64,000 nt of DNA from Eutreptiella sp. 'Long Island Sound 2002' (taxonomy: Eukaryota > Euglenozoa > Euglenophyceae > Eutreptiales > Eutreptiaceae): NCBI GenBank assembly GCA_964036045.1, contig OZ038388.1, positions 32,937,672 through 33,001,671 on the forward strand, read 5' to 3'. How positions within the stretch are numbered: the first letter of the stretch is position 1; each line of letters begins with the position of its first letter. Shown one piece after another: positions 40,423 through 53,550 of this stretch. The notes beneath the pieces are model-generated. The model saw only the letters and a program-made list of their open reading frames with translations, was not told the origin of the DNA and made no database searches. Both the position numbers and the translations under genes were made by a program.

Positions 40423-40445
40423 GGTAACTCCGTTAAGAGTACACC
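40423..40445 (-). promoter_or_regulatory. 23-bp motif upstream of the UPF1-like gene
   Basis: An exact motif copy on the minus strand, 14 nt before the ATG at 40408. Confidence 0.7.
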
Positions 40446-41364
40446 TGTGCGCGGCAAATGATATGAACATTTGACACGCTAATTCTGATGTGGTGGAATT
40501 CATGTGTGAAATGTCTCATCGTATTTTTATAGCAATTGGACAATGCAAGTGAACGTTGACTCTACATACAACATCATGCGGCGAAGTTGCAGGCTTTCGG
40601 AAGTAGCAAATGATTCCAGTTTTTGCTTTAGATAATGGAGGAAGTGTCGTTGAATCATCAGTGAATCATGCCCCCTGTGCAAGCAAAAAAAAATGCGGGT
40701 GGCAAGTGATACGAGTGTTTGCTTCATTAAATGGAACGTCTTCCTTGTTGTTGAAGGTAACCCCGTTAAGGGTACACCTTGACGGGTGCCATGGAAGTCG
40801 AGCATGAATGAAGTGAGGGAAAAGATGGAAGCACAACGTGGTTCATGAGGAACGGTTTGAAATGACATGGAAAGTTATTGAAGTTAACTCCGTTAAGAGT
40901 ACACCTGCTGTCATAACGCAATGTTCACTTTACGATTTGGAAAATGGATTACCAATTTTTTGAGTGATTGTGTTTGTATATCTTTTTTCTTTGCCATGGA
41001 TGGTCTGAAATGATATTGAAAATAAGTGAAGGTAACCCCGTTACGAGTACAACTGCTTTGTAAACGAGATGTTACTGTAAGTTTTCTCGAGGCACGCGCA
41101 CAACGTTGTGTACGACTGTTTGTATGTACTTTTTTTGCAAGGTAGTCAAGTAAACATTAGTTATTATCCAAACAGCAATGGCAACAAATTTTGGTGTTTC
41201 TTCCGTAGCGAGCGGACTCATCCTGTTGCCAACGCCGCATGGACAATAACTCCTATACAACGAGTCTCACCGGGCCCTCGTTGTGGGTAATGGCCCCCTC
41301 CATGCGCCCATGGAGGAATTTTCTGTTGTCACTTGCGAACAAGGCCACTGACAAACAGAGCGCA
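40446..41364. other. Spacer with scattered motif copies
   Basis: No supported gene. Further motif copies on the minus strand lie near 40758, 40883 and 41032 with zero to four differences; the last has an altered centre. Confidence 0.5.
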
Positions 41365-41444
41365 GGGCCCCGAAACGACGTACCCAGCGCTCTGTGTGCG
41401 GGCCCACTGACCAACAGAGCGCTGGGCTCGTCGTTTCGGAGCCC
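41365..41444. repeat. Large stem-loop, 31-nt arms
   Basis: The arm at 41365-41395 (GGGCCCCGAAACGACG...) pairs with 41414-41444 (...CGTCGTTTCGGAGCCC) with about three mismatches and an 18-nt loop. The flanks also contain short direct repeats (CCACTGACAAACAGAGCG and a near copy), so an inversion-duplication is likely. Confidence 0.8.
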
Positions 41445-41641
41445 AGTGTGAAGAAAAGCCGGCCCTCTGAAGTAGAGGGGGAGGCGGCCGGCGTTCCTCC
41501 TTTCGTGCGTTCACCGAAACCCTGTCGACATATTTCGACGGCCGTTGTGGCGATGGCCCGCGGAAGGCAATTCTCCGCTACGAGATAGGTCCACTTATGA
41601 CACTGTGAAGCTACTAGCCCTCTAGCGGGTGCCTGCTTCGC

Positions 41642-41673
41642 CCACCACATCCACTCTCGTGGATGGATGTGGT
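41642..41673 (-). terminator. Hairpin plus CTAG, copy 2
   Basis: Inverted counterpart of 31936-31967, with compensating sequence in the loop only. Identity between copies 1 and 2 ends about 30 bp beyond it (near 41609), where copy 1 has its deletion junction. Confidence 0.55.
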
Positions 41674-42119
41674 GTGTTAATTGAAATATTCGAGCTGTTG
41701 TTGCGGATCGGTGTTGCGGATTCTAATTAATTGGAATATGGAACCCTTTAGCTCTTAACTGTGGTAAAATCATAGCAAATCCAATTTCACCCTTTCATTT
41801 GCAAATCATTCATGTAAGTGCATGGAACCACAATGTGCGTGGCAAAAGATACAACTAGCTGCAACGGAACCTCTCATGCGGCCGAACTGTTGTGTGAAAT
41901 GTGCAAAGGGACGAAGCACGTGAATGTTGATGTTCCCCTATTGAGAAGCGCTACACGCATCATCATCTGATGAAGTTGGAGGCTCTTGGACCATTGAAGT
42001 ATGGCAGAAATGCATATTTGACTGCACAATTGCGGCGGCAGTGCACGAATAATATAGTGTGGCACGACATGTCGCACACATGTATTGAATTAGGGATTCA
42101 ATTGCATCAAGGAAGCACA

Positions 42120-42941
42120 TTAGAAGGACACAAGCTTGCCGCTTTCCTTCTTGAATGTAAGTACAATATAAGTTGCTTTGCTTTCCTTAGTCGGCTTAGG
42201 ATGAACTGCTTTTGGAAATTGAATGGTGCGGTGATAACTGTGAGGCTCAGTGCCCTCATTGGTTGTCCCCGGTGTTGGCAATTCATGTGCCAATTGCAAT
42301 TCGTTCACGTGGACGATAGCTTTGGGGGGTATACCCCTTGGACTCTCGAAGTTCAATGTAACGGCATTGGCATCCGCTGTACCTGTGACTCCGTGTCAAG
42401 CGAGTATGATGTACGAATCCTCGGTTTCGTACATTGTAATTGGTATGGCGGCCTTGTGTTTCAAGTCTTGAGGGCGGATATAACTTTGAGTTAGTGTTGC
42501 GGGATTTGGCCGTGGAATTTTGCGCGGTGGTGTTGAATCCATGGGAGATGTCGATGCTGATGGAGATGATACGGGCACACATTCAGTTGTGCTTTCTGGC
42601 GTGTACACCCAACCGCATGCAACACAATCACGATGCAGAAGGTCGGGAACTGTGGTTGCGCCGCGTGAGAACTTACATCCCGAAGGGGACTCATCCCAGC
42701 ACTTGAAGGAGTAAGTTGTGCCCCATTTTTTGATCTGCGCCGGCACTCCGCACAAACATGACGGCCAGTCATGTGGGACATGTTTTGGCGGCTCCGTCCA
42801 CTTGAAAGCCCCTTGATGACGGTTGTCCGGCTTGTCATTTGGGCATGCCAGGAAAGCTCGGTCAAAATTTGGAGTCGCTGAGCCGCTAACCTTAGGGATG
42901 AGCTCGGCTTGGCACACAGGGCAGGTGGGCGCATTGTCCAT
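42120..42941 (-). pseudogene. GRF-type zinc-finger protein, copy 2 (one nonsense codon)
   Basis: From ATG 42941 the frame gives MDNAPTCPVC, the first GRF-like finger (PNFDRAFLACPND, then FKW), the second (CLCGVPA, then FKCWDE and GCKF), CVACGW, a Ser/Pro linker and YETEDSYIILA. It then meets a TGA (CGA in copy 1) near 42396, after which the same frame continues to TAG at 42120-42122. Apart from that codon the 273-residue frame is intact. Copy 1 is broken at a different place, so the protein was under coding constraint before both copies decayed. Confidence 0.7.
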
Positions 42942-42953
42942 TATTGAAGTGCA

Positions 42954-42976
42954 GGTAATTCCATTAAGAATACACC
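42954..42976 (-). promoter_or_regulatory. 23-bp motif upstream of GRF gene, copy 2
   Basis: Variant with three substitutions, ending 12 nt before the ATG at 42941, the same spacing as in copy 1. Confidence 0.6.
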
Positions 42977-43204
42977 TAGAAAGAGGGGACGGCAATGTGT
43001 GAGATTTAGATAGTCGTACTAGAACACAGCCTCGGAGTAGTGGTGCATGAATGGCAACCCTGTCCCTTTTTGTCATTTGCACACCACGAAAAAAATTCTA
43101 GGGCGGCTTCCATCCGAGTCATGATGCATCATGATGCAAGGCACGCAAGTTTGAAACATAAACGTAAGTGATGGAAACGAGTGCTCTTGCTGCAAGTAAG
43201 TGAA

Positions 43205-44024
43205 GGTAGCTCCGTTAAGAGTACACGTGCATGGTACGTCGTGTACTTATAAGTGAAGGTAACTCCGTTAAGAGTACACCTGCATCCTACCTCTTGCACT
43301 AATTGTACCCTGCTTGTATGGATTGGCAAATGAGATGGTTGGAAATAGGCGAAAATAAGGGGAGGTAACCCCGTTTAGAGTACACCTACTTTGCTACTGA
43401 AATGTTCACCGTTTTTTTTAGAAAATGGATCTCCCTTTGTTTGAGGGTATTGTAACAAACCGTTATCAACAATAGAAGGCGCGCGCACAATGTGGATGAC
43501 TGCTTTGACGGTTATTGCAAGTAAATGAAGGTAACTCCGTGCAGAGTACACCTTGAATTGTACTTTTGTTGCAAATAAGAGAAGGTAACTCCGTTAAGAG
43601 TACCCCTGCATCTTACGTCGTTTGATGATAAGTGAAGGTAACTCCGTTAAGAGTACACCTGCATTGTATGTCGTGCACTAATTGTACCCTGCTTTTATGG
43701 AGTGGCAAATGGATGAAAATAATTGAAGGTAACTCCGTTAAGAGTACACCCGCTTTGCTACCAAAATGTTTTCCGTATGTTTTAGAAGATGCATCACCCT
43801 TTGTGTGAGAGGATTCTAACAAACCGTTTGCAACAATTGAAGGTGCGCGCACAACGTGGATGAGTGCTTTGTACGCTTGCTGCTTGTAAATGAAGGGAAC
43901 TCCGTGAAAAGGACACCTTGACTCGTAGTTCTGTTGCAACTAAGAGAAGGTAACCCCGTTAAGAGTACACCTGCATCCTGCGTTGTGTACTAATAAGTGA
44001 AGGTAACTCCGCTAAGAGTACACC
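43205..44024 (-). promoter_or_regulatory. Motif array, copy 2
   Basis: Inverted counterpart of 29596-30413 with about ten motif copies in the same order; first at 43205-43227, last at 44002-44024. Confidence 0.75.
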
Positions 44025-44286
44025 TGCAACCTACGTCGTGCACTAATTGTACGTAGGTTTGTCATATTTGCAATGTAGCGGAATTGATTGCAAGTCTGTT
44101 AATCGTACCTTTTGAATGCTAATTAAAATTACAATTTTAGAGGACACGCAATTGCACGCAAGAATGAAACAAATGTGTAATACATGCAAAAGAAGTTTTC
44201 CGTGTCGGTGGGCGCCATACAAGGAGCATTAGCGAGTTTGGAAGAAATAATATAAAGACAATGCCTCATGTATGGCAACTTGTTAG

Positions 44287-45300
44287 CTAACGAAACATGT
44301 CTCTTGCACACCCAAGAACTTGGAATCGTTGCTTTGCTAGTGCGTCCGACGGGTTTTTGTCGGGATGCAGTTGGAGACTGAGAGTGCGGTACTGTAATGT
44401 TACCAGGGTACTATCTGCGGCTCCCAAGAAGTGCAAAGCATGCTCGCGGCGTTTTCGTCGACTTAAATTTTCGTCCGTGATAAGGATTAACCACTTCTTG
44501 ATCTCGTTCTCGGATAGTGTAGCATGGTTTACCGGAGCTTTTTCTTGCCGTTGTTTTGCTGTTGGCGGCTCTTGGCTTGTTGATTCGGAAGGACGGCTCG
44601 AAGTGGATCTCTTGCGTCTAGTATTTGACTGCTCGTGGTCCTCTGGTCGACTCTTCTTGGACCTTGGCCCGGACTCGGAGTTGGATGACCGCTTCTTTGA
44701 GGAATGTTTGCGAGAACTTTGGTCGGCCTCGTGTCCACTCTTGGGATGTGGTTGACGGTGCGATTGGTAGGGTGGTGGCTCACAAGTTCGGGTACGTGGA
44801 GGCATATTTGTCTTTTTTGACTTTGGAATTTTTCTTGTAGGAGTGGTCTGTGCCGGTGTGGTTTGTGGGTTTGCCCCCGTAGTCCCTTTACTTGTCCCAC
44901 TCTTCCTACGGGTTGACGGATGCGGAGGCTGCGCCGCTTTGGACGTTGAAGACGGACCACTTGCTGAATTGGATTGAGGGTTGCGAATTGCAGCTTCCAT
45001 GTCGCTGTTGGTGACGGTAGGAAGCGGCCCACCCTCCGTCATTGCCCAATCCACTGGTTCATCATACTCTCTCAAAGCATCTTCATATGCCCAATCTTGA
45101 AACGTATTCACCGTAGAACGCAAGCTGCTCGTATCGTCGGCAAATAGCTGGAGAACGCTTGCACAATACGTCAAGAACCACCGTGGCAGTTGCCCGGTGA
45201 GTCGATTGGTCTGACACCATTGCATGGCGAGCATGACGACACGGAAGCCACATGTATCGGAATCAGGTTGAGTTCCATAATGATGCCATGTAAAAGACCA
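44287..45300 (-). CDS. Rep gene continuation after TGA, copy 2: C48-like Cys half, linker, J-domain
   Basis: In frame with the Rep ORF after TGA 45301-45303. It opens with WSFT and TQPDSDTCGF (the Gln and Cys of the C48-like protease), runs through a Ser/Thr/Pro/Lys-rich linker of about 190 residues, and ends in a J-domain (HFLGAADST, YRTLSLQLHPDKNP, AKQRFQVLG) with a stop at 44287-44289. The first ATG is at 45234, downstream of the catalytic Cys codon, so independent initiation there would not make a complete protease. This copy shows the linker and J-domain joined, which copy 1 has lost through a one-base deletion. Confidence 0.7.
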   Translation of the reverse strand, partial: WSFTWHHYGTQPDSDTCGFRVVMLAMQWCQTNRLTGQLPRWFLTYCASVLQLFADDTSSLRSTVNTFQDWAYEDALREYDEPVDWAMTEGGPLPTVTNSDMEAAIRNPQSNSASGPSSTSKAAQPPHPSTRRKSGTSKGTTGANPQTTPAQTTPTRKIPKSKKTNMPPRTRTCEPPPYQSHRQPHPKSGHEADQSSRKHSSKKRSSNSESGPRSKKSRPEDHEQSNTRRKRSTSSRPSESTSQEPPTAKQRQEKAPVNHATLSENEIKKWLILITDENLSRRKRREHALHFLGAADSTLVTLQYRTLSLQLHPDKNPSDALAKQRFQVLGCARDMFR

Positions 45301-48300
45301 TCACATTTTACTCATAATTGCCCGGAACCATGCGCCACAGGTAGATGCGTTATCTTTAGGATCGTGGACGACCAAGGTATTGTCTACAATGGAAATGTCC
45401 GTGACCAACACGTAGTGAACTCCAACAGTGGAGTGCTGCGAGGTGAGTAGTACGGGTAGGGCATCTCCCAGAGTATACACAACCCGCAACGTCGGAGGAT
45501 GTTGCATTATTACTGCCAATGTCACATCTTGGATGACCGGCTTAACGGAGGAATTGCCCTGGGGCAACAAGACCTCTAGTAAGCATTGCACTGCTGCGCA
45601 AGACAACCATGCGCTCTCCAATAAGTGCACATTGTTCTCCGTGGTATCGCTTGTTTCTTGTGGCCAAAAATCCTCTCCAAAGTAATTAAGTCGTGGCTGC
45701 AAATGGGGGAAATCATTGATGGATGACGGCACCAGTCGTACAGGTCCTTGTGAATGTGTAGGCGCTGGTGTAGATGATGGAGGTTGAATGTGGTTTTGCT
45801 TTTGTAAAATGCGTTCTTGAAACTGGGCTTTGGTTCCAGAAGTTGATAGCTTATGTGCAGCACACAATGTCCGCAATTGCACAACCGACATTTGAGCCAA
45901 GTCTTGGGCCGCAAACACTCGTGGGTTATTACACGCGTCCAATAGTTCGAAGCCTTGTGGAAGTTGCCGTGTAGTACCAACCGGTCGTCCTTGTTTGCGG
46001 ATTTGCTCCGTTCCATCCTCGTTTAGATCATCAATGTCCAAAGACAGCTTGTCTCCGGGCAATTGTCTCTCAATATACGACCAGTATGGAAATGACACAT
46101 ATTGGATAATGTGGAGCATGTTGACCTTCAATATCCGAGCATCTAACCGCCGTGGGAGTTGACTTACGACACTCCAAGCACAATGGACACACATAATTCC
46201 AATTATGAGTGATGTTGTAAATGTTCTTCGTGGATAACGAGGGATTAGGCTGGGTGGTTTGGGAGACAACACGTTTGTGGCCACGAACCAATCCCATAAT
46301 TGCACGTAATACGGATCAACAAGGAAAGCGTCACGACGGTAATTGAGGATGAATAGGCCTTGAAGTGAACGTGCGCGTGATAAAGCAACATATGCGTGTG
46401 CTGCGGCAAAGAAAGCTGGCATGTCCACCCTTACGCGGTCGTAAGAGCAGCCCTGCGTACCGTGCACGGTACATGAGTATCCGGGAAGCATAGGGAATTG
46501 GATTATTTTGACTTGCACGGACGGGCCGTACACCGGAATTATTTGCTGGAAACGGCAGATGGGGTACTCCCTTGCGTGCCCCACCGGGCTTACCACAACG
46601 ACATCATTCGACCATCTTTTGATCACAACAAGTGTCGAGTTAACGAGTCGATTTTCGATGGACACATTGCGAATAAGCCGTGCCCTCATGCCCGCTGCGA
46701 CACACACTTGCTGAGGCAGCACACGACGATTGCGAGAATTGATATAGTCGCACAGTGCTTGATTGGTAGGGGCACCACCCATATCAACGTAGCTAGCATC
46801 GAACGTAACAATGCTTGACCCCAATTGAGCCATTAAATGTTCATTCCATCGGTTCATAGCATTTCTACGGCCAACCAACATGGGGGCATCCTCCAAGTCT
46901 TGTAGTGATACATCGGAATTTAGCGCTATGCGTTGCTGCAGAATTAAGTGGTCCTCGTCACTCTCCTCTCCAATCCGCACACGATTAAGCAAGTTAATGA
47001 AATGTGCATCGTCTTGGCGCATTACGTCCGTCAGCACAAACGGAACAAAATGGTTTCGAAAGAGTGCACTGTCAAAGATATCCAAATCAACAGCGGGTAG
47101 TTGCAATGGATCACCTACGAGGAGCACTGTAATGCCACCAAAAGGATTGCGCTTGTCGCGGCGTACCTTGTGTAGCACATCATGGACCGTGTGAAGGAGC
47201 TTGTTGGATAAGAGGGAGAACTCATCGACAATAATCATATCGGCAGTTCGAATCATCCACCACAAGGTTGTGCCTTCCTTTATTTGCCACTCCAAGTCCA
47301 AAGATAATGAGAACAGGCTGTGGATTGTGCGTCCTCCAACATTTAGGGCGGCTACCCCACTAGAACCACAAACTAGGATGCTGAAACCAAGCGCTCTTAA
47401 CTTGGCAATTAGCAAGCGAACGACAAAAGACTTGCCGGTTCCCGCAACCCCTGTGAGAACAGCACACAATTGCGCAACACTACTTCCACTTGATGTGCGG
47501 CAATGCGGGGAAATATCCGGACCATTCTCAAGAGGTTGCCGTTGAAAATGTGCAATAAAAATATCAAATACCCGGCGTTGCCCTTGGTTCAAAGCATTCA
47601 CAAGTGCCTCTGCTGCACGCTTGTCGTCAGCATCCATGAATGCCCTTAACTCCTCCGCCAATTGGGGATCCAGTTCAGCTTCCTCGGCCATTGCTGGCTC
47701 ATCTTCTCCAAACCGGTGCTTTTCAAGCTCATCTAAATCGGAAATGTAGGTATTGAGGAAGGTGGAGTCTATGATCTCTTCGGCCATAAGAAGTTGTGCA
47801 AGAAGTCGCAAACGCTCAACGGAATAGCCACGTGCTTGGGCATTGTTTAAAGTTTCTCTTGCCTCTTCCTCATAACCACGAAACAATCCTCGATGAATAC
47901 ACTCCTCCATGTATGTTTTAGTGACATTGTTGGATGAAAGGAATTTACGCTCGTGGTCTGCTTTTGTGAACGGCTGTGACAATAATATCTTTTGCAAGAA
48001 ATACAATTCGGCATCCTCTCCATACGGGAGGTAAAAGTTCCACCTTGGGATCGCAGTTCGCCTTCGCAGGATCCACTTTTTTCCCACCTCGTCCGTGAAT
48101 GTCTTCTCCAACTTTTCTGGTGGTGATGGCCACCAATATGGTTTATTGCCCTCATCGGGGCGTACGTTGGCTTGAAAACGATCTCCGCTCACTGCATCAT
48201 CGGAATCGCTAGAAGGAGAATCATATGCAAAGTCCTCTGCTGGATTGCTTGCTATAGCTGTGGAGTCTCCGGGTTCACGTTGTGTTCGGCGATAATAGCG

Positions 48301-51300
48301 ATAGTAGTCGGGGTACTTGATGGGTATGGCAGCAATGGGGCGTTCCAAATAGTGGTCATAGCGATCCAAATACCAAACGTCTGTGGACGTATCTTCGTCT
48401 GGGAGATGCTTTCGACGCTTGAGCCGTCCTAGTTTAGGCCATGGATCTGTAGGAATCCATACCACCTCTCGGCTACCTCGACATTGATGGATTCCTAAGA
48501 GCATCATGCCGTTCTCCATGCGTCCCAATGAACGCAACTTGAGCAAACGCTCCACATCGCTTGCATCGGGCGAGATGGTGATGGGCACGGTCAATGACTT
48601 TGCTGGCTTTGTGAGATATTTGGCGAGATATAATTCCCAACCCAAAGATGTTATCCGTTGCACATTATTGTGGCACTGGAGTCGAACCAACAAACGGCGA
48701 TTGTGTGGAACAACACATGCATCTTCGGCTTCATATCTGCGATAAAGCAAGCGGACTCCACTGTCATCCAATTCTTCTCTCTCCTGCGGCACACTAAAGG
48801 GATAACCTGACTTGCACTTGGTGCATACACGCCCACGACCAATATTGAAACATTTGTCGGGGTAGCATTGATGCACCATGTTGCACTCCTTGTACAGATC
48901 CCGTAGGTATGCTGTGAACTTTGGATCAAAGCCGTCACTTTCACGGGGCATTGTTGCGCAAACCACATCGTCCGGAATGCTGTTGGCTTCACACCATACC
49001 ACGCCATGCAAATGCAGCCGGCCTCGCTCTGGATATTCAAATCGAAACCAATAATCCCGCACCTTTCCAAATGGACCATTTTTGCCAATAGCCAAGAACT
49101 CTCGCTTGAATATCTCCATCCGCTTGTGAAACGCCACACAAGCCTCCATATCGTGGCCATCTTGGATTGGCTTGTTTGGCCCTGTGTTTCTGGGGTATTC
49201 TCCAGGCCACACAGCTCCTGCACGGCACCCTTTTTGCACAGCAGCTTGCAAATCGGCCCAGTTGTCATTCATGGTCAACGTGATGAAAAGGTCCGCTTTG
49301 CCCAGTTCACGACTCATGGCTGTAAGATCTAAATGTCGCGAGGCCCAATAAGAACGGGTTCCAACCAATTTTGAAGGTACATAAGTTCCATACCGATAAT
49401 ACGGGTTGAGCTCGGCCGTACCTTTATCGGTCCCCTCGCGCTCGAGATTGTGGTTCATAGAATTTACACCGTCTTGGTAGCATGCACGCGGCCTTTTGCC
49501 TTGACTGGTAGCCGGAGTTGATGGCGATGTTGTTGACGTTGCTGCATATTGGGAACTAGATGGAGGGTGTTGGGTGCTTTGGGTTGCGGATTGTGAAGAT
49601 TGACTCGGCTGGGTGCATTGACTTCCTTGCGGATACTCCGAGGACGACTGTGGTGATTGTGAGGTATATTTTTTGGCGCCGGTTTTGGACCCGTTGAACT
49701 CCTTGCACTTCTCAAATGTGCTGCAGTAATGTCCTCTGCCCGATCCGCACGTTGAGCCTTGGAATTTTGTTGATTCCAAATCTATTGGTTTTTCATCTCT
49801 TTGCTCACTTGGAAAAAGGACCACCACCGGTCCCGACGCCATCGGTTATCAAAGGCAAGATAACGACTACGGTAGTAGGCAGCACATCCAATGCCGCAAC
49901 CTACGTTATATCCACCAACGCCGCCAGGATACAAATCGGGCCATACACACGGTTCCAACTTGGGGTCGTTAAAATGCAAATAAGTGTCATTGGCCAACGA
50001 TTGAGCGGCCGTGGTCACGTTCCCGACCGCTCCCCGGAAGGGTGTCCGATGGAGGAAGCCCACTTTGTCCGAGTGAGGAGCAAAATCCGGAATGATGTTC
50101 CGAGGGGCATCACACTCCACAGCCCAAGCAACGTACTCATCTTGTAAATGTCATTCCAAGCGTTTCCCGTACTTGTCTTCATACGAACGCTGTGTCAATG
50201 TGCCCATGGTGGTGGCCGCATTCTCCAAGTATCGGTACAACGTCTCATAGTGCGCCAAGAATCGAGAATAAAAAGGGTGAATTTTTTTGAGCAGCAACAA
50301 CGCTTGGTTCATTTGACGGTTGCTTTGCTTGCTGTCCTTGGGCTTTTGGTAATCGCGCAAAATATCCTCTTTCATTGTCATGAAACCATAAAGTGCATTG
50401 TAGTGTTGGCTTGGCTTGCGGCCGACACCAACGGTACCAATTGCATGGTGCAATTGCTTGTGACGAAGATCCACGTGCTTCAGCGTATTTGAGTAGAGGG
50501 CCCCAAGTGCAATTTGTCGCTTCTGGTACTCGGTGAGGTCCGCAATTTTTGAGGGGATATTGTAATGGATGTCCCCATCCAAAGTGTAGCCATAGTTGAT
50601 GGGGTCATACTTCGCGGAATACTTGCTACAAACGTGGCAAGCATACATACGTGTAGCGGAGTGCCAAACAGGAGTGTCATACACCACAAAGCGACTTGTG
50701 CTACGTGCAGGAGATCGCGGGGGAACTGGAAACGGTGCATTTTTGTACTTCAAGTAATTGGCGAACATCTCGTTGCGGAATGCAAATATCCCACTTGTAA
50801 CAAAATCGGTGGGTGGCACGCAAAACGAAGTCTGTGTACGTATCTCGTCAGTATTGCGTGGAACCGTAAACTTGTGTCCCCCACCTATTGGGCCCCAAAG
50901 GAGTTGACCACACCGGTAGCAAAGTGCATCAAAAAGTGGTGAGTACAAAGTGTCCAAACCATCAAGCCAATACTCTCGAACTGACTTCAAAGAAATGTTG
51001 GACGGCGATGATGCATTAGCACTGAACAACTCCCGAGACACTGTACGAACAACCCTGCAATGACGACGCCCCGATGCCTTGATGTGCTGCTTCTCTGGCG
51101 TATTGCCGTGTCCACCAACGATGCCCTTTTTCCGTTGCGATTCTGGCGTGTTGTTTATGCCTCCGAAGGAACCCTTGGCCGCTTGGGACTCCGCGGTGTT
51201 CTTTTTGCCCTTGATGGCTTGGGACTCCGCGGTGTTTTTCTTGCCCTTGTCGGCTTGGGACTCCGTGGTGTTCTTCTTGCCTCCAGCTGAACCCTTTGCC

Positions 51301-51754
51301 GCTTGGGACTCCGCGGTGTTCTTTTTGCCCTTGATGGCTTGGGACTCCGCGGTGTTTTTCTTGCCCTTGTCGGCTTGGGACTCCGAGGTGTTCTTCTTGC
51401 CTCCAGCTGAACCCTTGGCCGCTTGGGACTCCGCGGTGTTCTTTTTGCCCTTGATGGCTTGGGACTCCGCGGTGTTTTTCTTGCCCTTGTCGGCTTGGGA
51501 CTCCGAGGTGTTCTTCTTGCCTCCACAAGACCCATTGGCCGCTTTCGACTCCGCGGTGTTGTTTTCTCCCTTGTCGGCTTGGGACTCCGCGGTGTTCCTC
51601 CTGCCTCCACAAGACCCCTTGGCTGCTTGGGACTCAGGAGTGTTCAAACCTGCCACCGTCGATGCTTGGATTTCAAGTGCGGCGCGCTTTTGCAATCGCT
51701 TCATCAGCGTGCCGCGCAACTGCGCATGTCGCCGACAGATGGTAGGCGGGGGGA
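45301..51754 (-). pseudogene. Helitron Rep/helicase gene, copy 2 main part (broken)
   Basis: Homologous to codons about 40-2149 of copy 1. Open parts are 50154-51754 (14 NTxESQ-type repeats), 49785-50150 and about 49676 down to 45304 (Rep HUH, PIF1-like helicase, SAP, first half of the C48-like protease). Lesions are TGA at 50151-50153 (TAC in copy 1), TAG at 49782-49784 (TTG in copy 1) and a one-base loss in the A-run near 49676. The first 30-odd codons lie across the DIRS insertion at 56729-56819, where the second codon is also TGA instead of TCA. The copy cannot make full-length protein without recoding. Confidence 0.85.
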
Positions 51755-52140
51755 CTCGGATTTACCCGAATAGGTGAGGAGGAAAGAAGAGATGGCGAAG
51801 CAATAGCACTACACAAGACACATATATGGGCCAACTCCTTAAAACCGGTTTGTTTTCTCTGTTTTCTGCTCTTTTGGTGCCCTTTGCTACCTTTCATTGA
51901 AACGGGCACCCTCAATATATACACAAAAATGGTATTATACATGAAAAATGAATTTTTGACCTCAAATACCCCCCATGGGGTTTGAACCCACACTCTACCA
52001 ACCTTAGAGTTGTGTTTTTCCTCTAAGCTACGACCTGTCGTCGACGATCTCAGAGAAAACCATAGTATAATAAAAAATTTGGAAAATCAGTACTCCTTAC
52101 ATGCTCCAACCACTATTAACCTCCCATGCTCTTAAAACCG
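51755..52140 (-). repeat. DIRS left inverted terminal repeat (element 3' side)
   Basis: From about 51800 to 52140 it is the inverse complement of 56388-56717, nearly identical. Its outermost ~50 bp are unique to this side and are matched, inverted, by the internal complementary region. Confidence 0.9.
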
Positions 52141-52210
52141 TGGCAACCGACGACCCAAGTGTCAACTGCTTTTCACGGTGAGCGAAGAACTTAAGGGAGG
52201 GACAGGGTGG

Positions 52211-52320
52211 GCATATATGTGTCTTGTGTAGTGCTATTGCTTCGCCATCTCTTCTTTCCTCCTCACCTATTCAGGTAAATCCGAGCTGGCTCAGCTAGCA
52301 CTACACAATCCCCATGTATG
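52211..52320. repeat. DIRS internal complementary region
   Basis: The first ~65 bp are the inverse complement of the left outer end (from about 51755), and the next ~45 bp that of the right outer end (to 56728), joined at about 52282. This is the template thought to join the ends into a circle in DIRS replication. Confidence 0.9.
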
Positions 52321-52372
52321 GGCAACAGAACGGAAGAACTGAGCTCCCGTGAACTGAACCCTTATATAAGAA

Positions 52373-53550
52373 TTAATTAATCGCCAGGCGCGAAGCGCGC
52401 GCCACTTCTCCAGTCGCCAGATCAGGAGGGACCAGAACTTGCGTGATGCGCAACAGAGCTCTGGTCCTGTCGTAAAACTTCCTGAATGTATCGTAACAGG
52501 ACCAATCACCCAATGCTGCCACCACATGCGGATCCACGCCAAGATAGATTAGTGCAGTTGCTGCTGCTCCTCGTGTAGAATGCGCGGAAAACGAATCCGT
52601 CTCCAGTTCCCCCAATTCCAGTAGGTGTTTCCTTAACCAGCGAGTAGTGAGACCGTTGATGGTATCAGACGATAAAGGCTTCCGTGGCTTTCGTAGGGAC
52701 ACAAAAATCACAGAACCCTCGTAATCACCAGTAGCCTCCAAATAACGCGCTAAGCAGCGCTGCGGATCAATTGACGGTGGCGTAACATTGTGAATAGGAT
52801 AACGTGCATAGTATCTCCTCCCTTTGCGCTTAGCAGAAATGAACCAAGGCTGAGCAGCGCGTTGGATATCCCTACGTGATCGCGCCAGATCAACGCCTCG
52901 GAACAAGGCAAAGAATCTCAAGGACAAAATGGCTTGCAAGCGCAGCTGAGCTTCCGTCTCCACAGGTTGCTGATGCATGACTTGTATAAGACGCCGTACA
53001 TCATAGAAACGATGATAATGAGGAACACTGACGAACCAGTCACGTTTCAAGTTGCGTAGCATACCCTCGAAACGTAGTTGCGAAAAGCACGGGAATAAAC
53101 ACACTGCTGAATACGCCATACGCCCAGCACTTAAAGAATGCGTGCGTGAAAACTTTAAAAGTTGCACCGCCACCGTCATCAGTGGGATTTGACCAAAGCG
53201 CTCCACCTTTAACAGTGGAGCAAGCGCCGCGTCTTGTAACAAGAACGTACCAAACATGTGCCACGCAGAATTGTAACGTTTCAAGGTGTCCTTCCCGATT
53301 TCATTGATGATAAGCGTCGCCTCTTCGTTGGTAGCTCCTCGCAATTGATAGTATTCACGCAAACATACGCCAAGGTCAACACGAAACGTGGTTGTGTCTC
53401 TGTGCCGTCTGGCATTTGCAACCGGAACTCCGACGTGTTCATTGCGAACTTCACGTGTTTCATCAATAGGTTCCACCAAACTTCGCGCGGCCTGTACGGC
53501 AGAGCCATGAGAACCTTCACCCCTGGTGACTCCAACACTTTGTTGACCAA
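52373..53550 (-). CDS. DIRS tyrosine recombinase (integrase)
   Basis: The frame is open from 54571 to TAA 52373-52375, but the upstream part only shadows the RT gene; the recognisable protein starts near 53400-53550. Numbered from 54571, the catalytic set is Arg558 (FFALFRGVDL), His664-Arg667 (HSTRGAAATAL), Trp in LGDWS, and Tyr700 (FRKFYDR), i.e. R-H-R-W-Y of the tyrosine recombinase family. It integrates the circular DNA intermediate. Its start overlaps the end of the RT ORF, so expression by frameshift, reinitiation or a separate transcript is likely. Confidence 0.92.
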
